A stretch of DNA of 64,000 bases from Zoogloeaceae bacterium (GCA_024235675.1 JACKLZ010000004.1:57501-121500), one strand, 5' to 3'. Positions 19,293 through 29,116 are shown, numbered from the stretch's first letter. Notes: generated from the letters alone by a model not told the origin. Program-made: numbers and translations.

Positions 19293-21038
19293 ATGTCTTT
19301 GACTTCGACGCTTCGTCGGCCCTTGCTCCGCCTGGCCATGTTCATGGCTGCCGGCCTGGCGCCCTGTGCGGTGTCGGCACAAGCCGTCGCGACCGAACCG
19401 CTGCCAGAGCCTGCGGCGGCGGACGTGTTGCCGCAGGTCGGGATGCCCGGGCAAGTCCTGCTGCCGCAGGTGCTGTATGGCGTTCTGCTGGCCGAGATTG
19501 CGGGCGCGCGCGGCCGTGTCGATGTCGCGGTGCCGGTCTACCTTGAGTTGGTGCAACTCACGCGAGATGTGCGGATTGCGCAGCGTGCAACCGAGGTGGC
19601 GCTGTATGCGCGCCGTCTCGATGCGGCCCAACAAGCTGCGGCGGTGTGGGTTGAGCTCGACCCCGAGTCGACCGACGCCAAGCGGGTGCTGGCCGGCACG
19701 ATGGGCGGCGGCAATGTATCCAATGAGCAAATTGCCATGCGTCTGGCCGAGGCCTTGGCCACCTCCGGCGCGCGCTTGCCGGGTGACTTGCTCAGTCTGA
19801 ATCGGGTGCTGTCGCGCATGCCCGACAAAAAAATGGTGCGCGAGATTGTCGAGCGTGTCACCGAACCCTATCTGGACTATGCCGAAGCTCATTTTGCCCG
19901 TGCGCACTCGGCCTTTGCCGCGCGTGATGAGGCGGGCAGTCTGGTGGCGCTCGACGAGGCGATTCGCCTGCGGCCGGAATGGGATCAGCCCTTGTTGCTC
20001 AAGGCGCAGATTCAGCACGGCACCGATCCGGCGCTCGCGGCCAAAACGCTGGCAACGTATCTCGACCAGAATCCGGACAGCCTCACCGCGCGTCGTGCCT
20101 ACGGGCGGGCGCTGGTCAGTGTCAAGGACTACACGCAGGCGCGTCAGGCCTTTGAGGCAGTTCTGGTCCAGGAGCCCGAGGACCAGTCCTCGCGCTATGC
20201 GGCGGCCATGATTGCCCTTGAAATGCAGGATCTGGCCGCGGCCGAACAGCATCTCGAACGCTTGCAAAGCGACGGCTACCCGGACAAGGACGCGATCCAG
20301 ATGGCGCTGGGCCAGGTGTTGGAAGCGCAGGGCGATCAAGCCGGCGCGCTGGTCCACTACGATGCGGTGGCCCAGTCGCCGCGGCGGGAGCGAGCACAGC
20401 TTCAGATTGCGCGCATGTTGTCACAGGGCGGCGCCATCGACGAGGCGCGGGCGCGTTTGCAATCGCTCGGCAGCAACCCCGATGAGCGATTGAACTACCT
20501 CTTGCTTGAAGCGCAGATGTTGCGTGATGCCGGCCAGCTGGACACGGCGCTGCAGGTTGCCGATAGCGGCTTGCAGGGCGCGCCCGACAATGCCGACCTG
20601 CTTTACGAGTCGGCCATGTTGCTCGAGCGGATGGGGCGAATCGAGGCCATGGAGGGCCGTTTGCGCAAGCTGATCGCGCTCAAGCCCGACTATGCGCACG
20701 CCTACAACGCGCTGGGATACTCGCTTGCCGACCGCAGTCTGCGGCTGGATGAGGCGGAGCAATTGATTCGCAAGGCGGTTGAACTGTCGCCGGGCGATGC
20801 GTTCATTCTGGATAGTCTGGGCTGGGTGCGCTTCCGTCAGGGGCACCTGGCCGACGCACGGTCCATTCTCGAAAAAGCCTACACGCTCCGGGCAGACCCG
20901 GAAATTGCCGCCCATCTGGGTGAGGTGATCTGGGCGCTTGGCGACCAGAATACGGCCAGGGAGACCTGGCGGGCGGCCGTTGCCAAGCACCCGGAGAACA
21001 GTTCGCTGAAGGCGGTCATGCGCCGATTTGGCTTGTGA
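19293..21038 (+). CDS. Tetratricopeptide-repeat protein, probably periplasmic
   Basis: The 581-residue protein has an N-terminal signal-like segment (about 12-30, ending VSAQA) followed by many TPR units, for example around HAYNALGYSLADRS and AFILDSLGWVRFRQG near the C-terminus. It overlaps lolB by four bases. A TPR gene directly before lolB-ispE-tRNA-prs is a conserved betaproteobacterial arrangement. A role in envelope or outer-membrane assembly is inferred from context only; no enzymatic motif is seen. Confidence 0.85.
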   Translation: MSLTSTLRRPLLRLAMFMAAGLAPCAVSAQAVATEPLPEPAAADVLPQVGMPGQVLLPQVLYGVLLAEIAGARGRVDVAVPVYLELVQLTRDVRIAQRATEVALYARRLDAAQQAAAVWVELDPESTDAKRVLAGTMGGGNVSNEQIAMRLAEALATSGARLPGDLLSLNRVLSRMPDKKMVREIVERVTEPYLDYAEAHFARAHSAFAARDEAGSLVALDEAIRLRPEWDQPLLLKAQIQHGTDPALAAKTLATYLDQNPDSLTARRAYGRALVSVKDYTQARQAFEAVLVQEPEDQSSRYAAAMIALEMQDLAAAEQHLERLQSDGYPDKDAIQMALGQVLEAQGDQAGALVHYDAVAQSPRRERAQLQIARMLSQGGAIDEARARLQSLGSNPDERLNYLLLEAQMLRDAGQLDTALQVADSGLQGAPDNADLLYESAMLLERMGRIEAMEGRLRKLIALKPDYAHAYNALGYSLADRSLRLDEAEQLIRKAVELSPGDAFILDSLGWVRFRQGHLADARSILEKAYTLRADPEIAAHLGEVIWALGDQNTARETWRAAVAKHPENSSLKAVMRRFGL

Positions 21039-21601
21039 TCCGCCTCATCCTGGGGTGCATTGTGGCGTCGCTGATCGCCGGATGCGCCACGATCGCCGAA
21101 CCGCTCTTGCCGCCGCCGACGTCCATGTTGGCGCGGCCGGTGTTGGCGACATTCCATGTGACCGGTCGTCTCGCTGCACAGCGCGGCGAGGAGGCTGTGC
21201 ATGGCCGATTCTCATGGCGGCACGCGGCAGGGCAGGATCACTGGCAGTTCTTTTCGCCCTTGGGGCAGATGATGGCCGAGCTCGAATCCTCGGGCGGCGT
21301 GGCGGTGCTGCAGATGGCCGACGGCGGGCGACATGTCGCGCCGCTGGACGAGCTGCTTGCCCGCATGCTGGGTGCCGATGTGCCGGTGGCGATGTTGCCG
21401 CGCTGGTTGCAGGCGGGCGTCACGCATCTGGACGATGTCCGGGAGCGTGATCTGGTCGGGCGGCCGCAGCGGGTGGTCGAGCAGGGCTGGGAAGTGCTCT
21501 ATCGCACCTATGCCGCTGAAGATATCAACGCCTCTCCGCGCCTGGTAGAGGTGTCGCGCGGCGATGTGAGTCTGAAATTGTTGGTCGAACAGTGGCAATG
21601 A
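21035..21601 (+). CDS. lolB: Outer-membrane lipoprotein localization protein LolB
   Basis: The 188-residue protein starts at GTG within the stop of the TPR gene. A lipoprotein signal peptide ends in the lipobox LIAGC, so it is a lipoprotein itself. The core matches LolB (FHVTGRLAAQRGEE, FSWRHAAGQDHWQFFSPLG). It receives lipoproteins from LolA and inserts them into the outer membrane. Its stop overlaps the ispE start, the usual lolB-ispE pairing. Confidence 0.9.
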   Translation: MIRLILGCIVASLIAGCATIAEPLLPPPTSMLARPVLATFHVTGRLAAQRGEEAVHGRFSWRHAAGQDHWQFFSPLGQMMAELESSGGVAVLQMADGGRHVAPLDELLARMLGADVPVAMLPRWLQAGVTHLDDVRERDLVGRPQRVVEQGWEVLYRTYAAEDINASPRLVEVSRGDVSLKLLVEQWQ

Positions 21602-22437
21602 GCGACACACTGAGTTGTCTGGCGCCCGCCAAAATCAACCTGTTCTTGCATGTCGTCGGCCGTCGGCCGGATGGCTATCATTTGCTGCAGACTGCGTTCC
21701 GGTTGCTGGACTGGGGCGATCGGCTCCAGTTCTGCCGTCGCGATGATGGACAGATTCTTCGGATGACGGACGTGCCCGGTGTGCCCGCCGAGCAGGATCT
21801 GGTGGTGCGTGCGGCGCGACGATTGCAGGTCGCGGCAGGGGTGTCGGCCGGAGTCGAGATTCATGTCGATAAGGTGTTGCCGATGGGCGGCGGGCTGGGC
21901 GGAGGAAGCTCCGATGCGGCCACGACCCTGCTCGCGCTGAACCGGTTGTGGCGGCTGGGCTGGTCGCGCGAGCGCCTGCAGGCGCTTGGGCTTGAGCTTG
22001 GCGCAGACGTGCCGTTTTTTATCTTCGGACGCGACGCGTTTGCTGAAGGCGTTGGCGAAGCCCTGGCCCCCATGGAGGTGCCGCCGTCATGGTATGTGGT
22101 GCTTGCACCCGGGGTGTCGGTGCCGACAGCTGAAATATTTTCGGCGAAGGAGTTGACGCGTTCGACGGAACTCATCAAAATGCCGGACTTCGCGATACAC
22201 ACCACAGGCAATGACTTGCAGCCAGTTGTGTGTCATCGGTACCCGCAGGTCGCTGATGCGATCGACTGGTTGAGTCACCATGCCACAGCGCGGATGACCG
22301 GTTCGGGTGCTTGTGTTTTTGCCTCCATGGAGAGCGAAGCGCAGGCCCGACAGGTTGCAGCGCAGTGCCCCGAGCGGTGGCAGGCGTGGGCAGTGAGTAG
22401 CCTTCAACGGCACCCACTGTACGACTGGGCGGTGTGA
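21598..22437 (+). CDS. ispE: 4-diphosphocytidyl-2-C-methyl-D-erythritol kinase
   Basis: This GHMP kinase of about 279 residues begins MSDTLSCLAPAKINLFLHV at the ATG overlapping the lolB stop. The ATP loop is PMGGGLGGGSSDAATTL. It phosphorylates CDP-ME in the MEP/DOXP isoprenoid pathway. The presence of this pathway matters for the RuBisCO-like/cupin locus, whose known product is the MEP intermediate DXP. Confidence 0.95.
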   Translation: MSDTLSCLAPAKINLFLHVVGRRPDGYHLLQTAFRLLDWGDRLQFCRRDDGQILRMTDVPGVPAEQDLVVRAARRLQVAAGVSAGVEIHVDKVLPMGGGLGGGSSDAATTLLALNRLWRLGWSRERLQALGLELGADVPFFIFGRDAFAEGVGEALAPMEVPPSWYVVLAPGVSVPTAEIFSAKELTRSTELIKMPDFAIHTTGNDLQPVVCHRYPQVADAIDWLSHHATARMTGSGACVFASMESEAQARQVAAQCPERWQAWAVSSLQRHPLYDWAV

Positions 22438-22456
22438 TCGGCGCGAAACGATTAAT

Positions 22457-22533
22457 TGGGGAGTCGCCAAGTTGGTTAAGGCACCGGATTTTGATTCCGG
22501 CATTCGAGGGTTCGAATCCTTCCTCCCCAGCCA
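22457..22533 (+). tRNA. tRNA-Gln (anticodon TTG)
   Basis: The acceptor stem TGGGGAG pairs with CTCCCCA, the discriminator is G, and CCA is encoded. The anticodon arm is CCGGA-TTTTGAT-TCCGG with TTG in the centre. The T arm contains GGTTCGAATCC. It lies 19 bases after ispE and before prs, the conserved ispE-tRNA-Gln-prs order. Confidence 0.96.
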
Positions 22534-22616
22534 GCATTGACGTCGGGCAGGCTTGATGCCTGCCCGACGTGTTTTTGCGACCACGATCTGAATCTGATTG
22601 TCATCGGAGAAGCAGT

Positions 22617-23567
22617 ATGGCTCACGGCAGCCTGATGGTCTTTACCGGCAACGCCAACCCGAAACTTGCCTCGGATGTGGTTCGTCGTCTGGGCATGGCG
22701 CTCGGCTCAGCGACGGTCGGCCGGTTTTCCGACGGCGAGGTCAATGTCGAGCTGTTGGAAAACGTGCGAGGCAAGGATGTGTTCGTCCTGCAGCCGACCT
22801 GCGTGCCGACCAACGACAATCTGATGGAGATGGTGATCCTGGTCGATGCGCTCAAGCGCGCGTCGGCGGGTCGTATCACTGCAGCCATCCCGTATTTCGG
22901 CTATGCCCGCCAGGATCGCCGCCCCCGTTCGGCCCGTGTGCCCATCACCGCCAAGGTGGTGGCCAACATGTTGCAGGCCGTGGGTGTGCAGCGCTTGCTG
23001 ACCATGGACTTGCACGCCGACCAGATTCAGGGCTTTTTCGACATCGCTGTGGATAACATCTACGCGGCGCCGGTGCTGCTGGCCGATCTGGACAAGCAAA
23101 AGTATTCCGATCTGATGGTGGTGTCGCCCGACGTCGGCGGCGTGGTGCGTGCGCGTGCCTTTGCCAAGCGCATGGAATGCGACCTGGCCATCATCGACAA
23201 GCGTCGCCCGAAAGCCAACGTGTCTGAAGTGATGAACATCATCGGTGAGGTCAAGGATCGCACCTGTGTGATCATGGACGACATCGTCGATACCGCCGGC
23301 ACGCTGTGCAAGGCCGCCGGTGCGCTCAAGGAAAATGGCGCCAAGCGTGTGCTGGCCTACTGTACCCATGCGGTGCTGTCGGGCGCCGCGATTTCGCGGA
23401 TCAACGATTCCGAGCTCGACGAGCTGGTGGTGACCGATACCATCCCGCTGCGCGATGATGCACGCGCCTGTAGCCGCATTCGTCAGGTGTCGGTGGCCTC
23501 GCTGCTGGCCGATACCATGCTGCGCATCAGCAATGAGGAGTCTGTGAGCTCCTTGTTCATGGATTGA
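22617..23567 (+). CDS. prs: Ribose-phosphate pyrophosphokinase
   Basis: The 316-residue protein begins MAHGSLMVFTGNANPKL, with GGAGA six bases before the ATG. The family flag region is YARQDRRPRS, the metal/ATP His motif is TMDLHADQIQGFF, and the PRPP loop is VIMDDIVDTAGTL. It makes PRPP for nucleotide, His, Trp and NAD synthesis. A terminator follows at 23574. Confidence 0.97.
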   Translation: MAHGSLMVFTGNANPKLASDVVRRLGMALGSATVGRFSDGEVNVELLENVRGKDVFVLQPTCVPTNDNLMEMVILVDALKRASAGRITAAIPYFGYARQDRRPRSARVPITAKVVANMLQAVGVQRLLTMDLHADQIQGFFDIAVDNIYAAPVLLADLDKQKYSDLMVVSPDVGGVVRARAFAKRMECDLAIIDKRRPKANVSEVMNIIGEVKDRTCVIMDDIVDTAGTLCKAAGALKENGAKRVLAYCTHAVLSGAAISRINDSELDELVVTDTIPLRDDARACSRIRQVSVASLLADTMLRISNEESVSSLFMD

Positions 23568-23573
23568 TTTTTT

Positions 23574-23600
23574 CCTGACGGCGTTGTCGTCAGGTTTTTT
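23574..23600 (+). terminator. Intrinsic terminator after prs
   Basis: CCTGACG and CGTCAGG form a 7-bp stem with a 7-base loop, followed by six T residues. It begins seven bases after the prs stop and probably gives partial termination before rplY. Confidence 0.85.
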
Positions 23601-23644
23601 GGCCCGTCTGGTCGCGGATGGGCCTGTCTTTAAGTGGAGTTGTC

Positions 23645-24283
23645 ATGGATATCGTTATCAAAGCCGCCAAGCGCGTCGAGCAGGGATCGAGTGCGAGCCG
23701 CCGCCTGCGTCGTGCTGGTCAGGTGCCGGCCATTCTGTTTGGTGCTGATCAGGAAGCCACCAGCGTCACCCTGGATCACAACCAGATGTATCACCTGCTG
23801 CACAAAGAAGCCTTTCACGCATCGATCCTGAATATCGATGTGGATGGCACGGTTGAGCGCGTCGTTCTGCGTGATGCCCAGTGGCACCCGTACAAGCAAC
23901 TCGTGCTGCACATGGACTTCATGCGCGTCAAGACGGGTGTGGCCATCACCATGAAAGTGCCGTTGCACTTCACCAATGAAGAAGCTGCGCCGGGCCTGAA
24001 GCTTCAGAACGGTATCGCGTCGCACATCCTGACCGACGTGGAAGTGTCCACCCTGCCGCGCAATCTGCCGGAATTCATCGAAGTCGATCTGACCGGCATG
24101 AACCTCGGCGACTCGATCACCATCGCTCAGTTGAAGCTGCCCGAAGGTGTGGAAGTGCTGGATCACGGTCACCCGGATCAGGTGGTTGTCACCATCCTGT
24201 CGCCGCAGGTCAAGGATGCTGATACCGCCGAAGATGAAGACGGCGAAGGCGAATCGGGCGGCGAGGACGCGGCCGAAGAGTGA
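23645..24283 (+). CDS. rplY: 50S ribosomal protein L25 (long Ctc form)
   Basis: The 212-residue protein starts MDIVIKAAKRVEQGSSASRRLRRAG, with GGAG ahead. It has the 5S-rRNA-binding L25 domain (1-90), the TL5/Ctc beta domain (to about 190), and an acidic tail (EDEDGEGESGGEDAAEE). It binds 5S rRNA in the large subunit. The prs-rplY-pth-ychF order is conserved in proteobacteria. Confidence 0.95.
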   Translation: MDIVIKAAKRVEQGSSASRRLRRAGQVPAILFGADQEATSVTLDHNQMYHLLHKEAFHASILNIDVDGTVERVVLRDAQWHPYKQLVLHMDFMRVKTGVAITMKVPLHFTNEEAAPGLKLQNGIASHILTDVEVSTLPRNLPEFIEVDLTGMNLGDSITIAQLKLPEGVEVLDHGHPDQVVVTILSPQVKDADTAEDEDGEGESGGEDAAEE

Positions 24284-24315
24284 AGCCCTCGGGCGTGACA
24301 GGATTGGATTGACGC

Positions 24316-24915
24316 ATGAGTTCAAAGCCTCCGCGCCTGATTGTCGGCCTCGGGAATCCCGGGGCCGAATATACCGAAACCCGGCACAACGCCGGGTTTT
24401 GGTTTTGTGAGCGCCTGGCAGATTCGATGGGCGTGCGCTTCACGCGGGAGAGCCGGTTTCACGGCCAGGTGGGCAAAGGGGCTGACGGCGTGTGGTTGCT
24501 CATGCCCGACACCTTCATGAATCGATCCGGCCAGTCGGTCGGTGCGCTGGCCCGCTTCTATCGGATTGAGCCGGACGAAATTCTGGTCATTCACGATGAA
24601 CTCGATATTCCCCCGGGGCAGGCACGGCTGAAATTTGGCGGCGGCCTTGGTGGGCACAACGGGCTCAAGGACATCACCAGTCACTGCGGGACGCAGGACT
24701 TCTGGCGTTTGCGCCTCGGGATAGGACATCCGGGCGATCGCAATGCCGTTGTCAGCTATGTGCTGAAGCCCCCGCGCAAGGAAGAACACGAGGCCATCGA
24801 CACCGCCATGGAGCGTGCGCTGTCGGCCTGGCCGGATATTGCACGTGGCGCTTTTGAAGTGGCCACACAGAAGATCAATGCGCGCCCCGCGCGCGGCAAG
24901 GAAGCGACACCATGA
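24316..24915 (+). CDS. pth: Peptidyl-tRNA hydrolase
   Basis: The 199-residue protein has the Pth signature LIVGLGNPGAEYTETRHNAGF with the catalytic His. Conserved blocks MPDTFMNRSGQSV and HDELDIPPGQ are present, as is the FGGGLGGHNGLKD block. It recycles peptidyl-tRNAs released prematurely from ribosomes. It overlaps ychF by four bases. Confidence 0.95.
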   Translation: MSSKPPRLIVGLGNPGAEYTETRHNAGFWFCERLADSMGVRFTRESRFHGQVGKGADGVWLLMPDTFMNRSGQSVGALARFYRIEPDEILVIHDELDIPPGQARLKFGGGLGGHNGLKDITSHCGTQDFWRLRLGIGHPGDRNAVVSYVLKPPRKEEHEAIDTAMERALSAWPDIARGAFEVATQKINARPARGKEATP

Positions 24916-26003
24916 GTTTGAAGTGCGGCATTGTCGGGCTGCCCAATGTGGGCAAGTCCACCCTCTTTAACGCGCTGACCAAATCGGGCATCGCTGCTGA
25001 AAACTATCCCTTCTGCACCATCGAGCCGAACGTCGGTATCGTTGAGGTGCCCGATCCGCGACTGGACGCCTTGTCGGGCATCGTCAAGCCGCAGCGCGTG
25101 CAGCCGGCGATTGTCGAATTCGTAGACATCGCGGGCCTTGTGGCCGGCGCGTCGAAGGGCGAGGGCCTGGGTAACCAGTTTCTGGCCAATATTCGCGAGA
25201 CTGATGCGATCGTGAACGTGGTCCGTTGTTTCGATGACGAGAACGTGATTCACGTGTCGGGCCGGGTAGACCCGATCGCCGACATGGAGACCATCGTCAC
25301 CGAACTGGCCTTGGCGGATATGTCTGCCGTCGAGAAAGCACTGCATCGCGAGAACAAGAAGGCGCGTGCGGGTGACAAGGACGCCAAGAAATTGGTCGAG
25401 GTGCTCGAACGCCTGCTGCCCCATCTGAACGAGGGGCGCACTGCGCGCACCATGGGTTTGTCGGCCGACGAAGTCGATCTGATTCGCCCGCTGTGTTTGC
25501 TGACGATCAAGCCGGCCATGTATGTTGCCAACGTGCTCGAGGACGGTTTCGACAACAACCCCCACCTGGATCGCCTGAAAGCGCTCGCCGAAGGCGAGGG
25601 CGCGCCGGTGGTGGCCGTTTGCGCCAAGATCGAGCAGGAGTTGGCCGATCTGGACGACGAGGATCGTTTGGCCTTTCTCGAAGATCTCGGTCTCGAAGAG
25701 CCGGGGCTGAATCGTCTGATCCGTGCCGGCTATCGCCTGCTTGGCTTGCAAACCTACTTCACCGCCGGGGTGAAAGAGGTGCGGGCGTGGACGATCCATG
25801 TCGGTGATACCGCGCCCCAGGCGGCCGGCGTCATTCACACGGACTTTGAGCGCGGCTTCATTCGTGCCCAGACCATAGCGTACGACGACTTCATTGCCTG
25901 TGGTGGTGAGCAGGGGGCCAAGGAAGCGGGCAAGATGCGCGCAGAGGGCAAGGATTACGTCGTGCAGGACGGCGACGTACTGAATTTCCTGTTCAACGTC
26001 TGA
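24912..26003 (+). CDS. ychF: Redox-regulated ATPase YchF
   Basis: The 363-residue Obg-family P-loop protein has GLPNVGKSTLFNAL, the G3-like region FVDIAGLVAGASKGEGLGNQFLANIRE (quoted in part), the coiled-coil hairpin in the middle, and a C-terminal TGS domain ending VQDGDVLNFLFNV. YchF/OLA1 proteins prefer ATP and associate with ribosomes and stress responses. The pth-ychF overlap is universal in proteobacteria. Confidence 0.96.
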   Translation: MSLKCGIVGLPNVGKSTLFNALTKSGIAAENYPFCTIEPNVGIVEVPDPRLDALSGIVKPQRVQPAIVEFVDIAGLVAGASKGEGLGNQFLANIRETDAIVNVVRCFDDENVIHVSGRVDPIADMETIVTELALADMSAVEKALHRENKKARAGDKDAKKLVEVLERLLPHLNEGRTARTMGLSADEVDLIRPLCLLTIKPAMYVANVLEDGFDNNPHLDRLKALAEGEGAPVVAVCAKIEQELADLDDEDRLAFLEDLGLEEPGLNRLIRAGYRLLGLQTYFTAGVKEVRAWTIHVGDTAPQAAGVIHTDFERGFIRAQTIAYDDFIACGGEQGAKEAGKMRAEGKDYVVQDGDVLNFLFNV

Positions 26004-26038
26004 GCGTCGGCACGCCGCGTCGGTGTGTCTCAACAAAG

Positions 26039-26062
26039 AGCCCCGATTGCCGGGGCTTTTTG
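26039..26062. terminator. Intrinsic terminator between convergent ychF and GGDEF genes
   Basis: AGCCCCG and CGGGGCT pair around ATTGC, and five T residues follow on the plus strand. It lies 35 bases after the ychF stop. Confidence 0.85.
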
Positions 26063-26109
26063 TTGTCCGCGCCGGAGCGGGCACCGGCACCGGCCGTCAC
26101 GCCTGAGGC

Positions 26110-28062
26110 CTAGTTTGCAGTTTTGGCGGGGCGTGCCGCGGGCCGGCTGTTTGTGTCAGCACCTTGTGTGGGCGCGGCCATCTGGTGGACCACGTGGCGA
26201 CTGCCACCTTGCCGTTTGGCCTCATACATGGCGCCGTCAGCACGCGCCAGCAAGGTCCGCGAATTGGTGCCGTCGTCCGGGTAGATCGCGACCCCGACGC
26301 TGCCGCCGAGCAGATACTGCCGATCGCCGGCTTCGATCGGCTGCGCCAGGGCCTCGGTGATTTTGTCGGCGACCATGCGCGCGGCTGCAATGTCTTCGAT
26401 GTCGGGCAGGATGGCAACGAATTCGTCGCCGCCCAGCCGTGCGACCGTGTCGCTGGCGCGAATGGCCCCCTGGAGGCGTCGGGCGACCGCCACCAGCACC
26501 ACGTCGCCGACGGCATGGCCGGCGGTGTCGTTGATGATCTTGAAGTTGTCGAGGTCGACAACCATCACCGCCAGGCGCTGGTCGCGGCGTGATGCCTGGG
26601 CGATGGCCAGATGCAGGCGGTCGTCGAGCAGGCGACGGTTGGGCAGCCCGGTGAGGGTGTCGTGATAGGCCAGGTGCCGGAATTGTTCCGAGCCACGCAT
26701 CTGTTCGGTGACTTCGGAGCCGATGCCGTGGTAGCCGGCGAAATTGCCCTGGGTGTCGAAGGTGGGGTTGCCACTCATCGAGAACCAGCGCACGTCCTGT
26801 GCATCCTGACTGCCATGCCAGATGAAGTCGCGGAACGGCTCGTGGCGTTCGATCTGTTGCTGGAGTGCGGACCAGCGCTCTGCACTGATGCCGGAAATAT
26901 GATGTAGCGCGCCCAGTGTTCGTCCGTAAGCAGCGGGCCCCAGGTGAGCACGCTCCAGACCTGGCCCGCTGACATGGGTGAAGCGCAGCTTGTCATCCCA
27001 CTCCCAGTACCAGTCAGATGTCAGGGTGATCAGCTGCCGGTAGCGCGCTTCAGATTCATGGAGTGTGGCTTCGGAGCGCAGGCGGGAGCTCAGATCCTGA
27101 CCGAGCCAGACAACGCCCTTGTCGAGGTGTTCGGCGTCGACCGCCTCGGCGGTGAATTCGACCCACAGCAATTCGCCGCTGGATCGGCGCAGCCGAATCT
27201 TGGTGCGGAAAGTGAGGCCGCTGCTCAGGGCATTGCGTGCCCGGTCGGCATTGCGATGCCACTCCGCGGGGTCGGCCAGCCATTGCCACAAGGGCCGGCC
27301 ACTGAGCCGCTCTTCTGAATCTCCAACCATGTCGGCGAAGCGGCGATTGCATTTGATCAGGCGCTCGCCGCGGGTGAACACGATGGCCTCGCTGGCGCTG
27401 TCGAGAATGACGCGCTGCTCTTCGGCGAGGGTGTCGCTGCTGAGCCGCTGCGCGACGGTTGAGGTGAGCGTCAGGTGAAACAGCTCGTGAAGCGCGCCGA
27501 GCATGGCGGCGAAGACGCCGGTGGCGATGGCCGCTTGAGGCAGTGCTGTGGGCGGGTCGGCGGCGAGTGTGGCAATGAGCGGGCCGATCTCCGGAATGAT
27601 GAAGGCGAAAAACACGAGCCGGCTGGGGGCGCAGATGCCCGCACCGCCCAGCGCGACGATGCCCAGCAGCATGATGATGAGGGTTTGCGCACCGCTATTG
27701 GGCGTGTAAGCGCCCAGCAACGGGAGGGCGCCCCACAGTGCGCCGATGAAGAAGGCATTGGCCGCAAAACACCATTCGAGCCGGCGCAGGGATTCGCCAA
27801 GCTGGGGCCAGTTGGCGCTGGCGCGTACCAGGCGGACGGAGGTGAAGATGCCGATGACCATGGCGGCACCCCAGGCCAGCAGCACCAGGGGGTCGGTGGC
27901 GGGCCACAGCCATACCAGCGCACCAAAAGTGCCGGCGAGCAGGGCGACGATGCCGGCCCGGACGTTGACCGCCAGCAGGCGCAGGGATTCGGCGTGCGCG
28001 CGCCGCGCCAAATCGTGCGCGCGTGCATGCTTGTGTCTGTGCCGGCGAAGCGATGCTTCCAT
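26110..28062 (-). CDS. Membrane PAS-PAS diguanylate cyclase (GGDEF)
   Basis: The protein has 650 residues. Residues about 25-205 contain six to seven hydrophobic helices (MASE-like sensor). Two PAS regions follow (about 215-330 and 345-460), then a GGDEF domain with an intact RLGGDEF active site. An RxxD inhibitory I-site (RASD) lies five residues before it. It should make cyclic di-GMP with product inhibition. No EAL domain is present. The ATG at 28062 is chosen because GGGTGG lies just upstream. The signal sensed is unknown. Confidence 0.9.
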   Translation of the reverse strand: MEASLRRHRHKHARAHDLARRAHAESLRLLAVNVRAGIVALLAGTFGALVWLWPATDPLVLLAWGAAMVIGIFTSVRLVRASANWPQLGESLRRLEWCFAANAFFIGALWGALPLLGAYTPNSGAQTLIIMLLGIVALGGAGICAPSRLVFFAFIIPEIGPLIATLAADPPTALPQAAIATGVFAAMLGALHELFHLTLTSTVAQRLSSDTLAEEQRVILDSASEAIVFTRGERLIKCNRRFADMVGDSEERLSGRPLWQWLADPAEWHRNADRARNALSSGLTFRTKIRLRRSSGELLWVEFTAEAVDAEHLDKGVVWLGQDLSSRLRSEATLHESEARYRQLITLTSDWYWEWDDKLRFTHVSGPGLERAHLGPAAYGRTLGALHHISGISAERWSALQQQIERHEPFRDFIWHGSQDAQDVRWFSMSGNPTFDTQGNFAGYHGIGSEVTEQMRGSEQFRHLAYHDTLTGLPNRRLLDDRLHLAIAQASRRDQRLAVMVVDLDNFKIINDTAGHAVGDVVLVAVARRLQGAIRASDTVARLGGDEFVAILPDIEDIAAARMVADKITEALAQPIEAGDRQYLLGGSVGVAIYPDDGTNSRTLLARADGAMYEAKRQGGSRHVVHQMAAPTQGADTNSRPAARPAKTAN

Positions 28063-28192
28063 GCAGACCACCCGAATCCAAAGGGAGTGCAGTAGTGGAT
28101 TATCGACGTATCAGACTCGACTGTGTATTGACCATAGGTGATAGGTTTTCCGAGAGGTGCCCGGTCCGCTGCCTTGGTTTAGGATGTCGGCC

Positions 28193-29116
28193 ATGATGAA
28201 TCCCCTGTTGCCGCAGCCGGTCGGCCGGTTTGCGCCCTCACCGAGCGGGCCGCTGCATTTCGGATCGGTGGTGGCTGCGGTCGGCAGTTATTTGTCGGCA
28301 CGCGCGGCGGGGGGGCGATGGCTATTGCGTATTGAAGACGTGGATGCGCCGCGCTCGGTGCCCGATGCGGCCGAGGGCATTATCCATACCCTGGCGCGAC
28401 TCGGTTTTGAGTGGAATGGACCCATCGTTTGGCAGCACGCGCGACTCGATGCGTATGCCGAGGCCTTGCAGCTTTTGCGCGACCGGGGCTGGGTGTATGG
28501 CTGTGCCTGTACGCGCAAGATGCTGGCCGACGCGCCGCGGGCGGCGGATGGCTCGGCGCGCTACCCCGGCACCTGTCGCGCGGGTCTGGCGCCGGGCCAG
28601 TCGGCACGGGCGTGGCGTTTCCGGGTGTTGCCGGGGGTGGTGCATTTTGTCGATGCGGTGCAGGGGCCGGTGGCCGAAGACGTACTGGCCGACGTGGGTG
28701 ATTTCGTTCTGCTGCGCGCCGATGGTCTGTTTGCCTACCAGTTGGCGGTGGTGCTCGATGATGCGGCGGCGGGCGTGACGGAGGTTGTGCGCGGCATTGA
28801 TCTGCTGCCCTCCACCGCACGGCAGATCGCGCTTCAGCAGGCGCTTGAGTTGCCAACGCCGGCGTATGCGCATTTGCCGGTGGTGGTGGATGCGGCAGGG
28901 CAGAAGTTGTCGAAGCAGTCCCTGGCCCGCGCGGTGGATGAACTGCCGGACGAGCAGGTGCTGTTTGATGCACTGGCGTGCCTGGGGCAGGCGCCACCCG
29001 TGCAATTGCGTGGTGCGCCGCTTGCGCAAATCTGGGCCTGGGCGCAGGCTCACTGGTCATTGGATGCCGTGCCGCGCAGCGCCGCGGTGCCTGCAAGGAG
29101 AGACTATGATCGATGA
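28193..29116 (+). CDS. gluQ: Glutamyl-Q tRNA(Asp) synthetase
   Basis: This protein of about 307 residues is a catalytic-core-only paralogue of glutamyl-tRNA synthetase. It starts near MMNPLLPQPVGRFAPSPSGPLHFGS (quoted in two parts: MMNPLLPQPVG, RFAPSPSGPLHFGS). It has the zinc site pattern CACTRK plus YPGTC and the KMSKS-like KLSKQSL, but no anticodon-binding domain. It attaches glutamate to queuosine-34 of tRNA-Asp. Candidate ATGs lie at 28184, 28193 and 28196; AGGA sits eight bases before 28193. Confidence 0.9.
   Translation: MMNPLLPQPVGRFAPSPSGPLHFGSVVAAVGSYLSARAAGGRWLLRIEDVDAPRSVPDAAEGIIHTLARLGFEWNGPIVWQHARLDAYAEALQLLRDRGWVYGCACTRKMLADAPRAADGSARYPGTCRAGLAPGQSARAWRFRVLPGVVHFVDAVQGPVAEDVLADVGDFVLLRADGLFAYQLAVVLDDAAAGVTEVVRGIDLLPSTARQIALQQALELPTPAYAHLPVVVDAAGQKLSKQSLARAVDELPDEQVLFDALACLGQAPPVQLRGAPLAQIWAWAQAHWSLDAVPRSAAVPARRDYDR

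Noticed and set aside
24756..26090. 444-codon minus-strand frame opposite ychF
   Set aside because: It is antisense to an unmistakable YchF gene and has no recognisable motifs.
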